A stretch of DNA of 63,519 nucleotides from Lingula anatina (taxonomy: Eukaryota > Brachiopoda > Lingulata > Lingulida > Lingulidae): NCBI RefSeq assembly GCF_001039355.2, contig NW_019776013.1, forward strand, positions 1 to 63,519, read 5' to 3'. The position numbers and the translations under genes were made by a program. The stretch's first letter is position 1, and each line of letters begins with the position of its first letter. A model generated the notes under the pieces. That model worked only from the letters and a program-made list of their open reading frames with translations, had not been told where the DNA came from and did not search any database. Of this stretch, positions 30,822 to 43,887 are shown piece by piece.

Positions 30822-30857
<36 letters not shown>
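30822..30857. repeat. (AAT)n microsatellite, copy A
   Basis: About 12 units. Copy B at 36110-36153 is longer, as expected for alleles. Confidence 0.9.
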
Positions 30858-30859
<2 letters not shown>

Positions 30860-31095
30860 GAAAATCAATGAAGACTGAGGCAACAAGAATACAATTGAAA
30901 TATGTGTCAAAATTACATGAAAATCTACTGTGATAGAAAGGGGGTGGGTGGGGGTGGAGACAGACCTCAGGGGTCATGGTGCACCCATCCCATCTTGTCA
31001 TCTAAAAAATGCTGGTTCGGCCCCTGCCAAATACCTAAAGGGTACATGCAGGGGAGACCAAAACAGAGTTAAGTAAGGTGACTTCCCTTCCGTTT

Positions 31096-31099
<4 letters not shown>

Positions 31100-31141
<42 letters not shown>
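31100..31141. repeat. Poly-A run
   Basis: 42 consecutive A. The corresponding run in copy B is only 9 A. Confidence 0.95.
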
Positions 31142-31144
<3 letters not shown>

Positions 31145-32863
31145 CTTAAACCCTTATGCCAGCCAGAGTTACTGGTGCATTTGTTCCAAACATTACAAAA
31201 ATGTAATGTAAAATATCATCTTTTTTTGCCTACTAAATCCATTATTGTTTAAGTTCAACTTGTAACAAAGAGAGGTACAATATACTTGCAGAATCAATAA
31301 TCATTCTGAATCTAGAGGGGGAAAAGATGATTGCAAAAAAAACATCCTACAACCAGTTTTGTAATCAATATATCTAATTTTCTTCTTCTCTACCCCCCCC
31401 CCCCCCACCCCATCCAAGAGATCAATACCCTTAATTCAACTTCAATTAAGTACAGAGAGTCACTGACATTTCACGCAAATGAAGCAATGAGATTTTGAAC
31501 TGAATCTCAGTGTCTCCTGGGAATCAATGGGGCAGCATCCCATTCAATTCAACACAAAGGTCGCCTTGCAAGTCAAGTTGTGATGAGGCACCTTGGAAAT
31601 TCTACAAACAGTTTGACTATAATTTCTTCTGATGGTTAGAAATGGCTATCATGTACACAGTATGATAAGATGGTACAGGTATGCATTTATATATCCCACA
31701 GTTAATGAATTTATATGATATATGGGATCTGGTTGAAAAAGAAAAAAAAAAGCAATCATATTTTCAAATCTAATATCAGTCTGACAAAATTCTCAGACTG
31801 TAACAAAGGGGTCTCACGGGCAGCCCAAACTTCCTTTGTGACAAATACTACTGAGTGGAAAAACGATAACGAGATACTGAACCAATCAATGCTCAGTTGT
31901 GCAGTGCCTGATTCTCATGTAACAGAAATCAATGGCCATGACGTACAAATAAGTAACTTAGCGTACTATGACATATTTCTATTGTATGTAAGTATAAATG
32001 AATTGCTGTTTATAGACATACATGAATACACTGCTCGGTGGCTAACTATTAAAATAACATCCCTTTTGCGTCATAATCACACAATTATTGTCTGTGTTCA
32101 TCTGGAGATATCTAGCAGTACTATTTATTGAGCATTAGTAAGTAAGTGTACAATTTTCTGCTTGCTGATTGCACAAATATTTCCATTTTCATTGATCGTC
32201 GTAATTAGCTAGGAAAATCCAATCATGGACTCAATATATATGCAACTTCACAACTTACCCAAATTCGAAGATCCTAAATGTTCTCTTTTCAGCCCTTCCC
32301 CTTCTAAATGCATATTTCATATAAACTAAATATTTGTTTAGATATAAGTATTTTTATTTACTTATCAATTTGTCTGTTTACAACAAAATGTTGCAAAATC
32401 TTATTGCCAAGTCCAATACCACAGTCAAATTTGGTACAGACATACTCACGTGTCTGTTTCCAATAAAATCTTGAATATATTGTAAATAAACAATCAAATT
32501 CATATTTAAACAGATATCATACATGCAAGAACATTAACCCCATCAAAATCTTACATTTGTGCCAGATTAATAATCAAATAATTTACTGACTGTCATGAAA
32601 ATTCACCCACTGAGAGTTATATTCAATATGGCACACTGAAACCATCACTTTTTCTATATGGCTTACTGAGAGTAGTTTGAGTAACCCTGAATTCTAGAAA
32701 CTAATTCCAAACTCATTTTCACTATCCACACTAACAAATGGCATGTGGGGTAGAGGAGAGATGGCATCCTGGCTCTCAGATTGGCAAACAGCACAGGCAG
32801 CTAGGTGGAGGAAAGCCTCTGTCATTACTGTGAAATGCAGGGCAACAAAATTAAATGGTACAT

Positions 32864-33055
32864 GTATAAGCTGGGTATAGAAGAAATCCTCCATCAGTAC
32901 AGAGACCCTCAGGGTGACAAATTAAAGGGTGTAAGCTGGGTAGAAGAAATCCTCTGCTAGTACAGAGACCCTCAGGGTGACAAAATTAAAGGGTGTAAGC
33001 TCGGTAGAAGAAATACTCTGCCAGTACAGAGAACCTCAGGGTGACAAATTGTGTA
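32864..33055. repeat. 64-bp minisatellite, three units (copy A)
   Basis: Units begin at 32864, 32929 and 32993 with GTGTAAGCTGGGTAGAAGAA or a close variant. Copy B (38292-38414) has two. In copy B the array happens to be open as a repeated peptide, which is not evidence of coding. Confidence 0.85.
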
Positions 33056-34552
33056 CACCGGGTAGAGGTAAGTCTCTGCCAATATCCCATGTGTCCTTGA
33101 AACAGAGAGGAGTGTATGCCCACTAGAGAATCACTGTAAATTCTCTGAAACTCAGGGTATAAAATAGTAAAAGTTGGGTATAGGAAAGTACCCTGACAGT
33201 GATAATAACAGATGAGTAAATTAAAGGAGATCCACTGTCAGCTCTGTGACAATCAGGGTGGGATAGAATATACCACAGCAAATATTGTTGATAAATGTTT
33301 GTCTACAGTACAACATCTCACTGAAATGGCAAGAAATCCAATACCATGACTTTCTACAATAATTCTGTGTTGGAAAATGATGTGATGATGATATTAAAAT
33401 ACTGCCAGAAAAATAAATCCATTAGAGACTTGCTTAAAAAATGATCAATTTATACCTTTTTTTTGTAATATTTCATCTTTCAGTACACAGAAAATGTTGT
33501 GATAAAGGAAATTAAACATTGATTTCATTGTTTTACCTATGAAATGCTGTTCACTATGAGATAACATTTACATTATCCCTCTTAAGCCATATATACAATG
33601 AGATCATTTCACAAGAGAGACTACTTAGTTATCTGTTGAATACACATTAATTTTTTGCAGTGATTTGGTGATGGGATTTAGATCCCAGGAGTAAAACTGA
33701 AAGAAAAACTCACAAAAGAATCCAATGATTTTATACTCTAGAGAACCATTTTTTTCCTGAACACATCATTTCAAAATATAATTAATGTAAAACATGTCTT
33801 CCTGTCACGATGAGTCAGAAACAAAAATAAATGCAATACTTTAATAGCATACTTTAATAGGCCGTCACTCATCAAAAATTTTACCAAGCCTCACTAATGC
33901 CCATATTCTTTTTTAGGTTCATATCTTTTTTCAGTTACTCTCAAATTAAAGATGTAAGCTGATATAAGACGAAGTCACTATTCAGAATTATCTTGTTCAG
34001 GTATTACTGGCAAATCACCATTTTGAAAACAAGTTAAAAAAAAAAAAAAAAAATACCCATCCTCAATTTTACTGGCATTTGGTGACTGACCAATGCTATA
34101 GCTGTTATAGTAAAAGAGTGCTGAATATTGAGGAACAGCTACATATAGACAGATTAAAATAGAAGGAAAGTTGAAATTGCCATCACTGCAGGTCCTAAGC
34201 AGCTTGCCTGCTTTAATCTACTGACAATTTGATAATGGATGGTATGAACAACAACAGATAGAGATGAACTATTATATTATTAGTCATCACTTTCCATAGA
34301 ACAAGCATTTGTTAATGCTATCATATATCATGGCAGACAACTTTGAACAAATCTTTCAATCAAAACCTTCAGCAAATGCTCTAACAAACATACTAGACAA
34401 GTACAGCAGCAGACTTCCAGCAGGACCTTTCAATAGATGAAAAAAGGGAAAAAAGTAATATGATTGATTTATAATGATCATGGCTTATGGGGCTTATCTG
34501 AATCATACTTCATGCAATAAATAAATAGTTAAAGGGATTTATAAAAGCATTA

Positions 34553-34553
34553 N
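34553..34553. other. Single-N contig join 3
   Basis: One ambiguous base. The following 33 bases (34554-34586) are unlike the start of copy A, then copy B begins. Confidence 0.95.
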
Positions 34554-35760
34554 AGGCCATTCTGACGGCAAGACGCAAATCCTTTAAGCTAAGTGTATTT
34601 TGATAACTTGTAACAATTGATTCTTTAGGCCCAATTTAAAGTATTTCATTTGTCAGTTTTATAGCTTACCCGTTTTTTTAAATAAAAAATCGACTTGCTG
34701 AATTCTTTTTGTTAGATTGACACTTCCAAGACGCCATTCCTATAACGGCCTCTCTCACATCAAAGGAAACCTGTGTCAACGTTACCTTGAAGGGTCTTTT
34801 GGAGAAAACGTTTCTTCAGACATAGCAGCAAAATAATACAAATTACGTAGATTTTCCTAGATTTTTCAATATTATATATTAAAACATATGGGTAGGGGTT
34901 CAACTGTGTGTGTGTGTGTGTGTGTTTGTGCGCGCGCATGAAATAATGACGGAGGGCTGTGTACTTTATGCTCAGTAACACGTCACAAATGTGACTGGTT
35001 GCATTTCAATCAACTGTCACATTTGATGCTGTCTCACCTGTAGCAATCGGAAAGAATTGCGCTTCATCTCAACAGTAACACTTTTTCTAACTCTGCCGTT
35101 CAAGAAGTGGGTGAATAGATATACTCTTTTTTTTTTCAATTTTCATCTGTCGAGCCTCTACAAGGATGGCATATCTGCCTGTCGTGGGGTTACTCAAATA
35201 AGAAGGAATTAAAACATGAAATAACACTAGGCCTATTAAGCAAGAGAAAGTTGGCAACATAGTCTTTATTCAGGAATGCAGTTATTCATTGACAAAATGA
35301 TGTTTTAATAAATTTAGATGCAATTTTAAGTTGACCTTTGCAAAGGAAGAGTCATGTTCACTCCAAAAATTTCCAATATTAGCACTTTGAGACACCGGAT
35401 TTTATCCAGCTGAAGTTTATTGAGTCATTCTTCATTACTGATCTCTATAATAAATCTTTAATAGAAAAGAACACAATTTTGTAAGCCCAGTAAGACAATT
35501 ATAATTATGTAAAATATATACAAATATAATATCTCTTTCAGCACATCCACAAAAACAGCTTTTCCACAGAGCATACGGCTCTTCCAGTTCATCCCCTCTG
35601 GATGGTAAAGCACATGTTCCTCCTCTAGCTACTGCCAAGGAGGGGTGAGGCACATCACATCTCAATAAATCAAAATCTGTCTTTTCTTTCATTTAACTTT
35701 ACTTGATATCAACCCCTTTCCATCCCAATCCAATCATTCCTTTGCTCTCTCAGAAATATT

Positions 35761-35933
35761 TCATCCCTCCTCTCCTCCCTCCTTCATTTCTTCCTCAACG
35801 TTTGTATCAGTTGCTGAGGTAGAACCCTCTGTTATGGCTTCCCTTTCCTCAGTTTGTTTATCTTCAGAGCTCTCCATCTCCCCAGCCGATGGATCCTCTT
35901 CTCCCATTTTACCTTCTTCCTCTCTTCTGATCT
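35761..35933 (-). CDS. NSUN2: NSUN2 terminal exon, copy B (contiguous with the gene body)
   Basis: Acceptor ATTACAG precedes 35933; the exon encodes the acidic C-terminal tail (residues 713-769) and ends with TGA at 35761-35763. Joined to exon 20 it gives a frame of exactly 770 codons including the stop. There is no unassembled gap between this copy and exon 20, so this is the terminal exon used in the gene model. Its distance from exon 20 makes the last intron about 11.6 kb. Confidence 0.88.
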
Positions 35934-36106
35934 CTGTAATTAGAAGATAATTGTTTGAGATGGATGTAAATATAAACTCGCCATGCCCAGTTATTCTGTA
36001 TTCCTTTAACCTTTAATAAAAGACAGAACCAAACTTGTAGGCAAAATACAACAGTTCAACTTCATCATATGCTGAACAGCAAAATACTTGGTATGCAGTT
36101 TATCAA

Positions 36107-36156
<50 letters not shown>

Positions 36157-37968
36157 AAAATCAATGAAGACTGAGGCAACAAAAATACAACTGAAATATG
36201 TGTCAAAATTACATGAAAATCTACTGTGATAGAAAGGGGGTGGGTGGGGGTGGAGACAGACCTCAGGGGTCATGGTGCACCCATCCCATCTTCTCATCCA
36301 AAAAATGCTGGTTCGGCCCCTGCCAAATACCTAAAGGGTACATGCAGGGGAGACCCAACTAGAGTTTCATCTAAGTAAGGTGACTTCGCTTCCGTTTGGG
36401 TAAAAAAAAACAAACTCTTCTTGAACCCTTACGCCAGCCAGAGTTATTGGTGAATTAGTTCCAAACATTATAAAAATGTAATGTAAAATATCATCTTTTT
36501 CTGCCTACTAAATCCATTATTGTTCAAGTTCAACTTGTAACAAAGAGAGGTACAATATACTTGCAGAATCAATAATCATTCTGAACCTAGAGGGGAAAAA
36601 GATGATTGCAAAAAACATCTTACAACCAGTTTTGTAATCAATATATCTAATTTTCTTCTTCTCTAACCACCCCCCCCCCACCCCATCCAAGAGATCAATA
36701 CCCTTAATTCAACTTCAATTAAGTAAAGAGAGTCACTGACATTTCCCATAAATGAAGCAATGAGATTTTGAACTGAATCTCAGTGTCTCCTGGGAATCAA
36801 TGGGGCAGCATCCCATTCAATTAAACACAAAGGTCGCCTTGCAAGTCAAGTTGTGATGAGGCACCTTGGAAATTCTACAATTCTAGTTTGACTATAATTT
36901 CTTCTGATGGTTAGAAAGGGCTATCATACACACAGTATGATAAGATGGTACAGGTATGCATTTATATATCCCACAGTTAATGAATTTATATGATATATGG
37001 GATCTGGTTGAAAAAGAAAAAAAAAACAAAAAACAATCACATTTTCAAATCTAATATCAATCTGACAAAATTCTCAGACTGTAACAAAGGGGTCTCACGG
37101 GCAGCCCAAACTTCCTTTGTGACAAATACTACTGAGTCGAAAAACGATAACGAGATACCGAACCAATCAATGCTCAGTTCTGCAGTGCCTGATTCTCATG
37201 TAACAGAAATCAATGGCCATGACGTACAAATAAGTAACTTAGCGTACTATGACATATTTCTATTGTATGTAAGTATAAATGAATTGCTGTTTATAGACAT
37301 ACATGAATACACTGCTCGGTGGCTAACTATTAAAATAACATCCCTTTTGCGTCATAATCACACAATTATTGTCCGTGTTCATCTGGAGATATCTGGCAGT
37401 ACTATTTATTGAGCATTAGTAAGTAAATGTACAATTTTCTGCTTGCTGATTGCACAAATATTTCCATTTTCATTGATCGTCATCATGGACTCAATATATA
37501 TGCAACTTCACAACTAACCCAAATTCGAAGATCCTGAATGTTCTCTTTTCAGCCCTTCCTCTTCTAAATGCATATTTCATATATAACTCTAAATATTTGT
37601 TTAGATATAAGTATTTTTATTTACTTATCAATTTGTCTGTTTACAACAAAATGTTGCAAAATCTTATTGCCAAGTCCAATACCACAGTCAAATTTGGTAC
37701 AGACATACTTACGTGTCTGTTTCCAATAAAATCTTGAATATATTGTAAATAAACAACCAAATTCATATTTAAACAGATATCATACAAGCAAGAACATTAA
37801 CCCCATCAAAATCTTACATTTGTGCCAGATTAATAATCAAATAATTTACTGACAGTCATGAAAATTCACCCACTGAGAGTTATATTCAATTTGGTACACT
37901 GAAACCATCACTTTTTCTATATGGCTTACTCAGAGTAGTTTGAGTAACCCTGAATTCTAGAGACTAAT

Positions 37969-38164
37969 ACCCCATTTCCATAGATTTTTAGATCAATCTA
38001 TCCCTGTGGGGAGTCTCACTAGATTACTGTCAGCTTGGCCGGCTTAAGCGTCTGTCCCGCCTACTAAAAGCTGTAAGGGGTAATTAACTATGGTGCCCGC
38101 TCGGTTGACTGCAATTTAGCGTGAACCCCCAGGGAGTTAGGTCGATCTAAAACTTAATCTTTAG
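37969..38164 (-). mobile_element. Short TIR element (family 1), present in copy B only
   Basis: This is the reverse complement of the element at 7473-7683 with about 10-15 percent differences. Copy A has 30 unrelated bases at this place (32706-32735), so the two haplotypes differ by a replacement and not by a clean insertion. Confidence 0.75.
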
Positions 38165-38291
38165 AATGGCATGTGGGGTAGAGGAGATATGGCATCCTGG
38201 CTCTCAGATTGGCAAACAGCACAGGCAGCTAGGTGGAGGAAAGCCTCTGTCATTACTGTGAAATGCAGGGCAACAAAATTAAATGGTACAT

Positions 38292-38414
38292 GTATAAGCT
38301 GGGTATAGAAGAAATCCTCCATCAGTACAGAGACCCTCAGGGTGACAAATTAAAGGGTGTAAGCTGGGTAGAAGAAATCCTCTGCCAGTACAGAGAACCT
38401 CAGGGTGACAAATT
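38292..38414. repeat. 64-bp minisatellite, two units (copy B)
   Basis: Units begin at 38292 and 38357 and match the three-unit array of copy A. Confidence 0.85.
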
Positions 38415-39916
38415 GTGTACACCGGGTAGAGGTAAATCTCTGCCAATATCCCATGTGTCCTTGAAACAGAGAGGAGTGTATGCCCACTAGAGAATCACTG
38501 TAAATTCTCTGAAACTCAGGGTATAAAATAGTAAAAGTTGGGTATAGGAAAGTACCCTGACAGTGATAATAACAGATGAGTAAATTAAAGGAGATCCACT
38601 GTCAGCTCTGTGACAATCAGGGTGGGATAGAATATACCGCAGCAAATATTGTTGATAAATGTTTGTCTACAGTACAACATCTCACTAAAATGGCAAGAAA
38701 TCCAATACCATGACTTTCTACAATAATTCTGTGTTGGAAAATGATGTGATGATGATATTAAAATACTGCCAGAAAAATAAATCCATTAGAGACTTGGTTA
38801 AAAAAATGATCAATTTATACCTTTTTTTGTAATAATTCATCTTTCAGTACACAGAAAATGTGATAAAGGAAATTAAACATTGATTTCATTGTTTTACCTA
38901 TGAAATGCCGTTCACTATGAGATAACATTTACATTATCCCTCTTAAGCCATATATACAATGAGATCATTTCACAAGAGAGACTACTTAGTTATCTGTTGA
39001 ATACACAGTAATTTTTTGCAGTGATTTGGTGATGGGATTTAGATCCCAGGAGTAAAACTGAAAGAAAAACTCACAAAAGAATCCAATGATTTTATACTCT
39101 AGAGAACCATTTTTTTCCTGAACACATCATTTCAAAATATAATTAATGTAAAACATGTCTTCCTGTCACGATGAGTCAGAAACAAAAATGCAATACTTTA
39201 ATAGCATACTTTAATAGGCCGTCACTCATCAAAAATTTTACCAAGCCTCACTAATGCCAATATACTTTTTTAGGTTCATTTCTTTTTTTCAGTTACTCTC
39301 AAATTAAAGATGTGAGCTGATATAAGACAAAGTCACTATTCAGAATTATCTTGCTCGGGTATTACTGGCAAATCACCATTTTGAAAACAAGTTAAAAAAC
39401 AAATTAAAAAAAAATAATAACCCATCCTCAATTTTACTGGCATTTGGTGACTGACCAATGCTATTGCTGTTATTGTAGAAGAGTGCTGAATATTGAGGAA
39501 CAGCTACATACAGACAGATTAAAATAGAAGGAAAGTTGAAATTGCCATCACTGCAGGTTCTAAGCAGCTCGCCTACTTAAATCTACTGACAATTTGATAA
39601 TGGATAGTATCAACAACAACAGATAGAGATGAACCATTATAAAATTAGTCATCACTTTTCATAGAACAAGCATTTGTTAATGCTATCATATATCATGGCA
39701 GACAACCTTGAATAAATCTTCCAATCAAAACCTTCAGCAAATGCTCTAACAAACATACTAGACAAGTACAGCAGCAGACTTCCAGCAGGACCTTTCATTA
39801 GATAAAAAAGGGAAAAAAAGTAATATGATTGATTTATAATGATCATGGCTTATGGGGCTTATCTGAATCACACTTCATGCAATAAATAAATAGTTAAAGG
39901 GATTTATAAAAGCATT

Positions 39917-41090
39917 GTTCATTGTTTTCCGAGTGGGAAAGAAACACTCAATATAGAGCACATCCCTTCCAGTTAAAGGATCAATACTTTCATGTATTAA
40001 CACAGTTTGATATAATGGATCATAATGTGTTTTCAGAGGGACTAGCCTATGGGGAGCCAGCTGTCAGTGGACTGGCGGTCCTTGTAGCGAGTACACGTGC
40101 CTGCACAGTCACTCCTCAGCAAGGCACTATTGGAAATGCAGCGACAAAATGTCTTGATGCTTCTTTTTGTGGTATTCTACTTATGCAGATGACTTACTGT
40201 TGAAGTTTGTTGGAGGTTTTCATTGAAAGAAAAAAAAGAAAATCAGTGATAATTTGTTATGGACTGGTCTTCTAGTGAATGCAGATGTAACCTACAGTAA
40301 TCCAGCAATTGAACTTAATGGACACTTGGACATTTTATTGGGGAAAAATCTACGATAGCCAAGATCAAATTTTTCAGAAAAACAACAAGGAGTTGAAATT
40401 CAGGGTGTTACTTCTGCTAGATGGTGTATGGAAACACTGTATTTTATATGAGAAAGGATAAATGATAGCAGGAAAGTTTAAGATTCCCAGAAATACTTAA
40501 TAGCTAAAGTGACTAGTGAACTACATATAAAAAAGAGATTGAAAAGACACTATATTTAATTATTAAACATGGAATATATGCAATGTCACAAAGAAATGTC
40601 CTGCTTCAATTGACAAGAGCTGGTAAATTCACTACAATCACATGTATGTCGCAGGTCCCGGCATTTTGAATGAGTTGAAAAACACTACAAGTACTTTTCA
40701 GTACAATATATTCAATATATTTGGGGTACAACAACACTTAACTGGATGAAAATTTCAGAAAAGCAGCTGTTTATATTATAAAAAATACCTTTTTTGTGTG
40801 AAACTTTGCATAAAGCACTCAGTAAGTAGGATACAGTGCAGCAATAAATGACATTCTGAGGCAACAAAAAGTCACCTGGAAGTGAAGTAGAAGATAACAT
40901 TCTTTCATCAGGAAAAAGCCAAATACAAGGATTCTCCATTCAAAGACGTGATCTCTTCTTCAAAATGTCAGATATAATCTATCCTGACAGGCGGTAACAA
41001 AAAAGTGAAAATCAATAAATTAATAATTGAGATTATGACAAAAAGTGAAAATCTCAAAAAACTCGATAAGTAATAAACATTATAGACACT
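39917..41090. other. Intronic stretch of NSUN2 upstream of the Ly6 gene
   Basis: No exon was recognised. A 93-codon plus-strand frame (39922-40203) has no signal peptide, domain or convincing splice sites. The Ly6 gene promoter should lie here. Confidence 0.4.
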
Positions 41091-42471
41091 ATGGCAGCAG
41101 TTGAACAGATCCCACAGCCTCCACACTTGTCTTGCTGGAAAAGCATCACAGTTCTGATGATTATGTCTCTTAATTCCGGTAAGTTGATATATGAGCTTGA
41201 GCCGAATACTAAATTGAATTGATGTGTTTCAGAAAAGGGACTTCAATACATATGATCTCTTTTAGATAATACCTGTTCTTTTGTCATTTTAAAGGAACAT
41301 GAGTGTAAGACCTTAATTTTGAAAAAGAAAATGGAAATTTCCACAATTATCCATAAAACAACAGATTATATCCTAAAGTATACAAAACTGTTAACAGCTT
41401 TATGGAGAATAATTGCATTTTAGAGTTAAAATTTCTAACTTTTGAGTCACTCTCATATGGAGAAGGAGACTGTTATCATATTATAAGAAACTAAATTTTG
41501 GAACTGAATAAAAAAGAACAGTTTTATGGACAGTAATTTTCTAAACTCATTACATGCCTTTAGCACAAATGTCTTACCTATTCAAAACTAATCTCGAATG
41601 GTATAAAGCATTGGTTTTATTACAGTAATGCACTTATCATTTTTGGGCAATATAATGTCTGAAGTAGATCATGTAATATCCTCTAAATTCTCTTAGCAAA
41701 AGACACACAGTCAGAATGAGTCACATATGCATGTGCTGTGCAAAGCAACAGTGCATACCTGCAGGGACGAAGTATATACTCTCAATGCCAATGCAATCAT
41801 GCACACCCAAATACCCACTCACTGCACTCAACTTGCCACTCTGAAAATTGTTTCTCCAGGCAAAAAAATCACATTATTGATCTAATTGCGGTGTCTTTGT
41901 CCCAGGATCCCTTGGTTCCTCCTCCCTAAAGGATTGAATTCGCCTCCAATTAGGTTATTACGTTTAAAAAACAAGGTGGATAGCACTTAGATGGATAATG
42001 CAGGCTTTGCATTATCAACCTCTCCAGAGACTGAAGAATACTCAAAGCGATTGCTTTCTGCAAAATGCACTTAAAAATGGCTGCAGTTCAGATGAAGAGA
42101 GTTATAAGGGCTCCACATTATTGTACAAGTACAGTTTGCTTGGGTACATTTACCAGCTTGTATCCTAAGAATATCTACTTCAATTTAAATTCAATTCCGT
42201 AAAATAACTTGTGTATATTCAGATGGTATATCTCATTCTCTGGCAAAATAAGGAGGTTCTTCAATTTATTTGCAATATGATTCTACAAAATACACTTGCA
42301 ATTACTGACTCAATAGGTGATAATTTTAAAGAAAGAGACAGAAGAAGACAATAAATTTTGTATTTCTGTCAAGTTTTGGGGAATGCTACTTATTTTGATC
42401 ATGCTCTGATGCAGTAATTCACTGAACAATCTATGGATTTGGGAAGCTCAAGACAATGCTGATGTTTCCAG

Positions 42472-42529
<58 letters not shown>

Positions 42530-42535
42530 TATATA

Positions 42536-42584
<49 letters not shown>

Positions 42585-43826
42585 TTTTAGCTCAATACAT
42601 CATTTATTACTTATGTTCAATTACTGAGAATTTCAAAAAATCAATACCAAAACATGTTATGACCATTTTATGACAATACTCATTATCACTTTTAGCACAC
42701 AAGATATAGTCAATTTTCAATTTAAAGCCATGAAAAGTCTACTCTGAATCAAAATTTGATCTAGGTACTATGCCACTCAAGAAACTGGGTTGATTGAGAG
42801 GGGAAAAAAGATCCACTTTTTCCGAAAAAGAATTCTTTTTTTGCCATTAATGGCTGCAGGCCCAAATGGTGACTATCAAAATGCCTGTTTTCCATTCCCA
42901 GGTTTGCTGAATATTTTATGGAATGACCCTACACTATTTCTAATTGAACTGCATTTCGCCCAGTAATCATATGGGGCCACACAGACACTTAACATGCACC
43001 GCATCAGCATGCTATTTGGTCGTTATGTTTGATAAATTAAATCAAGACCTGGTGAAAGCCAATCTTGGTTTCATGTACAGCCAGTCTGTGGTGTTTACCA
43101 TTCCCTGGAGTTGTTACTTAAATGAATGAGATTAAGGCTATCGTGATACCTTGAGTCATGCAATCTTAAAATACAATTACAGCTTCTGTGCTATACAGTG
43201 CACTGTAAACATGATTGTTGATAAAAAAAGGTTCAGGTTAAATAAGATATCAAACAGGACCAAGATTGGAAATACATGTACAATGTAACAACTGTTTACA
43301 GTGATCACACATAGAGATATGCATAAACACAGACACAGACACACACACACACTCAAAAATTCATGTGTTTATACTTGAGAGATCTGGAAATCTTCATACA
43401 AATGTTTAAACATTGACCATTGTGTTTTAAATCAAGCATTAAAAAATTAAAGTTCCCCTTTCCAATTTCTTTCCAGCCAAATCGAATTTTCCATAAAAAT
43501 ATGCAAATTTCTCCTACTAACATATCATTGATGAACTTGTCCCTGCACTTGGATTCTGTTTTATGACATTGCCATATAAATGGCTTAGTTTTAAATGTTA
43601 GCCCAGTCATTTAAACCGCTATGTCTACCTGTACATTTGAGAAGGAAATATTGACATCATGTACTTAATTTTTTTAACTTTGAGAGTGTTTAATTATTTT
43701 TAAGTTCAGCAGTAGGAAAGATGAAAAGTGTTGCAAGATATGTGGACACAGAAAATATAACTTTCAGGCATTTTAAAATGCTAGTAGTTTACCTTTAGGC
43801 ATAAATGAAAAAAATCATGACGTATC

Positions 43827-43887
<61 letters not shown>

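Larger units (their letters stand above)
29063..34551. repeat. 5.4-kb direct repeat, copy A
   Basis: Matches 34587-39916 over its whole length. It holds the 3' UTR and terminal exon of NSUN2 and part of its last intron. It differs from copy B by a 242-bp tandem duplication (29475-29957), one extra minisatellite unit, absence of a TIR element and many small substitutions. Confidence 0.9.
34587..39916. repeat. 5.4-kb direct repeat, copy B
   Basis: This counterpart of 29063-34551 continues directly into the rest of NSUN2 intron 20. It is therefore the copy physically joined to the body of the gene. Confidence 0.9.

Noticed and set aside
30141-35692. 85-codon minus-strand frames at 30141-30398 and 35435-35692
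   Set aside because: They lie in the NSUN2 3' UTR after the stop, have no recognisable domain, and differ between the copies by many replacements.
31715-37412. 138- and 140-codon plus-strand frames in copies A (31715-32131) and B (36990-37412)
   Set aside because: They are intronic to NSUN2 and survive only because the copies are near-identical. Several differences change the amino acid (Trp/Ser, Leu/Pro, Cys/Ser, Cys/Arg, Ser/Gly), with no sign of purifying selection and no domain.
38233-38490. Repeat protein with two units of QYRDPQGDKL
   Set aside because: It is the 64-bp minisatellite, open by chance in copy B and not open through all units in copy A.
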